Origin: Cohnella caldifontis
Lineage (GTDB): Bacteria > Bacillota > Bacilli > Paenibacillales > Paenibacillaceae
Direction of reading: 5' to 3'
NCBI RefSeq assembly: GCF_029360585.1
Contig: NZ_JAQZSJ010000007.1
Location: 121,844-185,843 of the forward strand
DNA length: 64,000 nucleotides
The notes under the pieces were generated by a model. That model did not search any database. It was not told the DNA's origin and saw nothing but the letters and a program-made list of their open reading frames with translations. A program made the translations under genes and the position numbers. Positions 61,185-64,000 of this stretch are shown piece by piece (position 1 is the stretch's first letter; each line of letters starts with the position of its first letter).

Positions 61185-61865
61185 CTACCCTTCCCCGTGC
61201 ATCCGTTTGCCGGACTTGCGCGAGGTTGCGATCCCGAACAGAATCACCAAGACGCACATGAGCGCCGGGATCAAATACGGCAGGTCGGAAATCCAAGGCT
61301 CGAGCCATCCATGGACCCATTCGTCCTTCACCAGCATTTCTCCCGCCGTAAATCCGAGCAGTCCCGCTCCTAGCCAGACCAGGATGGGATAGCGGTTCAT
61401 GATCGAAGTCAGCAGACGGCTGCACCAGATAATCAACGGAATGCTGATGCCCAGCCCGATGACGATCAAAAGCCAATTGCCTTGCGCGGCCCCGGCGACG
61501 GCGATGACGTTGTCGAGGCTCATGATCAGGTCGGCGACGACGATCGTGCGGATGGCTTGTCCCATCGTCAGGCGTCCGGAAGCGGCGTGCTCCTCTTCTT
61601 CTCCCTTGAGCAGCTTAAAAGCAATGTACAGCAGCAGCAAGCTGCCCGCCGCTTCGACGAGCGGAATCCGCAGCAGCCATACCGCGATGAAGGTCAGGAC
61701 CAGCCGCAGGAACACCGCCCCGAACGTCCCCCAGAAGATCGCCCGTTTCTGCTGGGCCGGTTCCAAGCTGCGGCAGGCCATCGCGATCACGACCGCGTTG
61801 TCGCCGCTGAGCACCAGGTTGATCAGGATGACCTGCAGCAGCCCGAGCAGCCACTCTGTATCCAT
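61185..61865 (-). CDS. TerC-family integral membrane protein (YjbE-like)
   Basis: 226 residues, about seven helices. INLVLSGDNAVVIAMACRSL and VADLIMSLDNVIAVAGAAQG carry the paired SGDNA / SLDN motifs whose aspartates bind metal. Bacillus relatives take part in manganese export or metal loading of secreted enzymes. It begins 15 bases after the pgi stop, so it is probably read through from pgi; no manganese riboswitch could fit in that gap. Confidence 0.9.
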   Translation of the reverse strand: MDTEWLLGLLQVILINLVLSGDNAVVIAMACRSLEPAQQKRAIFWGTFGAVFLRLVLTFIAVWLLRIPLVEAAGSLLLLYIAFKLLKGEEEEHAASGRLTMGQAIRTIVVADLIMSLDNVIAVAGAAQGNWLLIVIGLGISIPLIIWCSRLLTSIMNRYPILVWLGAGLLGFTAGEMLVKDEWVHGWLEPWISDLPYLIPALMCVLVILFGIATSRKSGKRMHGEG

Positions 61866-61880
61866 TCCGAATTTCTGCCC

Positions 61881-63236
61881 TTAGCCCTGCAGCCGCGCTT
61901 CCAGCGCTTTTTTCTGTTCTTCGAAGCCGGGCTTGCCGAGCAGCGCGAACATGTTTTTCTTATAGGCTTCCACGCCCGGCTGGTCGAACGGGTTCACGCC
62001 GAGCAGGTATCCGCTCACGCCGCAGGCGATTTCGAAGAAGTATACCATGTAGCCGAACGTGTACGGGGTCATATCCGGCAGGTTGACGATCAGGTTCGGC
62101 ACGTTGCCGTCCGTATGGGCGAGCAGCGTTCCTTCGAACGCTTTCTTGTTCACGAAATCGAGCGTTTGGCCGGCCAGGAAGTTAAGGCCGTCCAGATCGT
62201 CCGGATCGCGCTGGATCGAGATCTGCTCCGGCACCTCGCCGACTTGAAGCACGGTCTCGAACAGGATCCGGCTGCCTTCCTGGATGAACTGCCCCATGGA
62301 GTGAAGATCCGTGGAGAAATCGACCGAAGCCGGGTAGATGCCTTTATAATCTTTGCCTTCGCTTTCGCCGTACAGCTGCTTCCACCATTCCGATACGAAA
62401 TGGAGGCCGGGCTCGTAATTGACGAGGATTTCCACCGACTTGCCCTTGCGGTACAGCGCGTTGCGCACGGCGGCGTATTGGTAAGCCTGGTTTGTGCCGA
62501 GGTCCGGGTTGTTATATTCGTTCTGGGCGTCGCGGGCGCCTTGCATCATCGCCTCGATGTCGATGCCGGCCGTCGCGATCGGGAGCAGGCCGACGGCGGT
62601 CAGCACGGAGTAACGGCCGCCTACGTCGTCCGGAATGACGAACGACTCGTAGCCTTCGGCCGTCGCCAATTGCTTCAGCGCGCCGCGCGCTTTGTCGGTC
62701 GTGGCGTAAATCCGTTTGCGCGCCGCTTCTTTGCCGTACTTCTTTTCCAGTTCCTCGCGGAAAATCCGGAAGGCGATCGCCGGCTCCGTGGTCGTGCCGG
62801 ATTTGGAGATGACGTTGATCGACCAGTCTTTGCCTTCCAGCGCCTGCAGCAAATGCGTGACGTAGGTGGAGCTGATGTTGTTGCCCGCGAAGAAAATCTG
62901 CGGGGACTTGCGCTGTTCTTTGGACAGCGTGTTATAGAAGGAATGCGTCAGCATTTCGATGGCCGCGCGGGCGCCGAGGTAAGAACCGCCGATGCCGATG
63001 ACGACGAGAGCGTCGGAGTCCGAGCGGATCTGGGCCGCGGCTTTCTGGATGCGGGAGAATTCTTCTTTGTCGTAATCGGTCGGCAGGTTGATCCATCCGA
63101 GGTAATCCGATCCCGCGCCGGAACCGTTATGTAATTGCTCGTGCGCCAGCTTCACCGCAGGCGCCAAATAGTCGATCTCATGCTGCCCCACGAACGTTAA
63201 AGCCTTGGAATAGTCGAAACGTACGCTTTTGCTCAC
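61881..63236 (-). CDS. pgi: Glucose-6-phosphate isomerase
   Basis: 451 residues from GTG 63236 (AGGGGG nine bases upstream); the frame is open to 63308 but this start gives the standard Bacillales length. [20 protein letters not shown] and [20 protein letters not shown] are the SIS-domain phosphate sites; [20 protein letters not shown] is the PGI signature. [20 protein letters not shown] and [17 protein letters not shown] end the protein. Interconverts glucose and fructose 6-phosphates; with manA it supplies central sugar phosphate metabolism. Confidence 0.95.
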   Translation of the reverse strand: MSKSVRFDYSKALTFVGQHEIDYLAPAVKLAHEQLHNGSGAGSDYLGWINLPTDYDKEEFSRIQKAAAQIRSDSDALVVIGIGGSYLGARAAIEMLTHSFYNTLSKEQRKSPQIFFAGNNISSTYVTHLLQALEGKDWSINVISKSGTTTEPAIAFRIFREELEKKYGKEAARKRIYATTDKARGALKQLATAEGYESFVIPDDVGGRYSVLTAVGLLPIATAGIDIEAMMQGARDAQNEYNNPDLGTNQAYQYAAVRNALYRKGKSVEILVNYEPGLHFVSEWWKQLYGESEGKDYKGIYPASVDFSTDLHSMGQFIQEGSRILFETVLQVGEVPEQISIQRDPDDLDGLNFLAGQTLDFVNKKAFEGTLLAHTDGNVPNLIVNLPDMTPYTFGYMVYFFEIACGVSGYLLGVNPFDQPGVEAYKKNMFALLGKPGFEEQKKALEARLQG

Positions 63237-63324
63237 TTGCAAGGTCCCCCTTCGATTCTGGACGATCAAATTTCTTCTTAGCATACTCAAATTTTCCTTC
63301 GGGCACAAGTCATTCCGGCATGCG

Positions 63325-63357
63325 AAAACCCCGTTCGCCGTGATGGCGGACGGGGTT
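63325..63357 (-). terminator. Hairpin upstream of pgi
   Basis: AACCCCGTTCGCC pairs with GGCGGACGGGGTT (one G-T pair); the minus strand continues TTTTCG. It may end a transcript that comes from the right of the window, or lie in the pgi leader. Confidence 0.55.
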
Positions 63358-63446
63358 GAACGTGTTCGGGCAGGCGGAAGCCTCCGCGTTCCTCAGTGCA
63401 ACTTGCGGCCCCCCGACCCAGGAGGCAGACTTGTTGCGGGTCGACG

Positions 63447-64000
63447 ACGTTAAGTCGGTCTCGCCGACTTAACTCGCTTTCGTTGCGTGCTGGCCTCGTT
63501 AAGTCGGTCTCACCGGCTTAAACCCTCGCCTTCGTTGCGTGCTGGCCTCGTTAAGTCGGCCTCACCGGCTTAAACCTTCGCCTTCGTTGCGTGCTGGCCT
63601 CGTTAAGTCGGTCTCACCGGCTTAAACTCCAATCTTTGCCGGTGACGTTATGCCTGCCGCACAGGCTTAATCCTTCGCCACGTTGCTCGGTGCAGACGTT
63701 AAGCCTGCCTGCCGCACAGGCTTAATCCTCCGCCCACGTTGCTCAATGGTGACATTAAGCCTGCCGGGCACGCTTAATCCTCCGCTCTCGCTGCTCGATG
63801 GTAACGTTAAGCCTGCCGCACAAGCTTAATCCTTCGCCCACGTTGCTCAATGGTAACGTTAAGCCTGCCGCACAAGCTTAATCCTTCGCCCACGTTGCTC
63901 AATGGTGACGTTAAGCCTGCCGGGCACGCTTAATCCTCCGCTCTCTCTGCTCGATGGTGACATTATGCCTGCCGCACAGGCTTAATCTTCCGCCCCACGT
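63447..64000. repeat. Tandem array of 52-bp palindrome-bearing repeats, runs off the window
   Basis: Eleven unit starts are seen: 63447, 63498, 63550, 63602 (family 1), then 63647, 63698, 63754, 63806, 63858, 63910 and 63962 (family 2). Most steps are exactly 52 bp. Family 1 units carry TTAAGTCGGTCTCACCGGC with a closing TTAA; family 2 units carry TTAAGCCTG and CAGGCTTAA around five bases. In both, the palindrome is followed by a GC-rich linker ending TTCGTTGCGTGC or CACGTTGCTC. No open frame with a start and ribosome site lies inside. Confidence 0.95.

Noticed and set aside
61482..63134. 550-codon plus-strand frame
   Set aside because: Antisense to terC and pgi; rich in Arg, Asp, Val and Gln as expected for a shadow.

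Overview
This is one contiguous stretch of a high-GC Firmicute chromosome, most likely a member of the Paenibacillaceae (Paenibacillus or Cohnella type). The evidence is strong AGGAGG-type ribosome sites, frequent TTG and GTG starts, lipoprotein signal peptides, many Opp-type and sugar-type ABC systems, and a MnmL-MnmM pair like Bacillus ytqA-ytqB. No rRNA, tRNA, CRISPR array, phage block or transposase gene is visible. Family calls come from reading motifs; no database search was possible.

Layout. 0-2.2 kb: the left edge cuts a secreted seven-bladed propeller/Ig-like/InlB-repeat protein, preceded by a frameshifted NHL-repeat remnant. 2.4-13 kb: a LuxR-type regulator, the tRNA wobble-uridine pair mnmL-mnmM, a VOC protein, manA, moaB, a phosphotransferase, a winged-helix regulator with its MFS transporter, and a lipoprotein amidohydrolase. 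13.1-16.7 kb: ribonuclease Z, then a decaying patch (EVE protein with an odd end, broken SRPBCC gene, short-chain dehydrogenase tail, truncated response regulator) around a MarR/alpha-beta hydrolase unit with two matching palindromic operators. 16.8-20.9 kb: a Fur-box-controlled ferric siderophore ABC operon. 20.9-22.6 kb: DoxX protein divergent from a TetR regulator, and a VOC protein.

22.8-31.8 kb: a seven-gene operon that brackets a complete Opp-type ABC importer with two sulfatase-superfamily enzymes. One has a normal formylglycine motif; the other has threonine in place of the catalytic cysteine. Its promoter is followed by a terminator-like hairpin in the leader. 32-38.4 kb: acetylxylan-esterase-like hydrolase, aldo/keto reductase and B12-binding radical SAM protein in one unit, then a lipoprotein and a GH1 beta-glucosidase.

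38.6-49.5 kb: a nucleoside salvage locus. A LacI-type repressor, ribokinase, BMP-type nucleoside ABC importer, an EamA carrier and two nucleoside hydrolases read one way, and a third nucleoside hydrolase reads the other way. Two AAACCGGTTT operators lie in the divergent region. The logic is import of nucleosides, hydrolysis to base and ribose, and phosphorylation of ribose. 49.5-55.6 kb: small transporter, Crp/Fnr regulator, Gfo/Idh oxidoreductase, HAD phosphatase, membrane proteins and a membrane-anchored GNAT protein. 55.7-59.5 kb: sulfate ABC operon (cysT-cysW-cysA-binding protein). 59.7-63.2 kb: YjbQ, YigZ/IMPACT, a CxxCxxCC protein, TerC and pgi.

The most unusual feature is in the gaps between genes. 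Two clear tandem arrays (53.1-53.5 and 63.4-64.0 kb) and two degenerate tracts (3.6-3.9 and 50.9-51.1 kb) have different sequences but nearly the same period of 50-52 bp, and in the clear arrays every unit carries a short palindrome. They cannot encode repeated protein because 52 is not a multiple of three.
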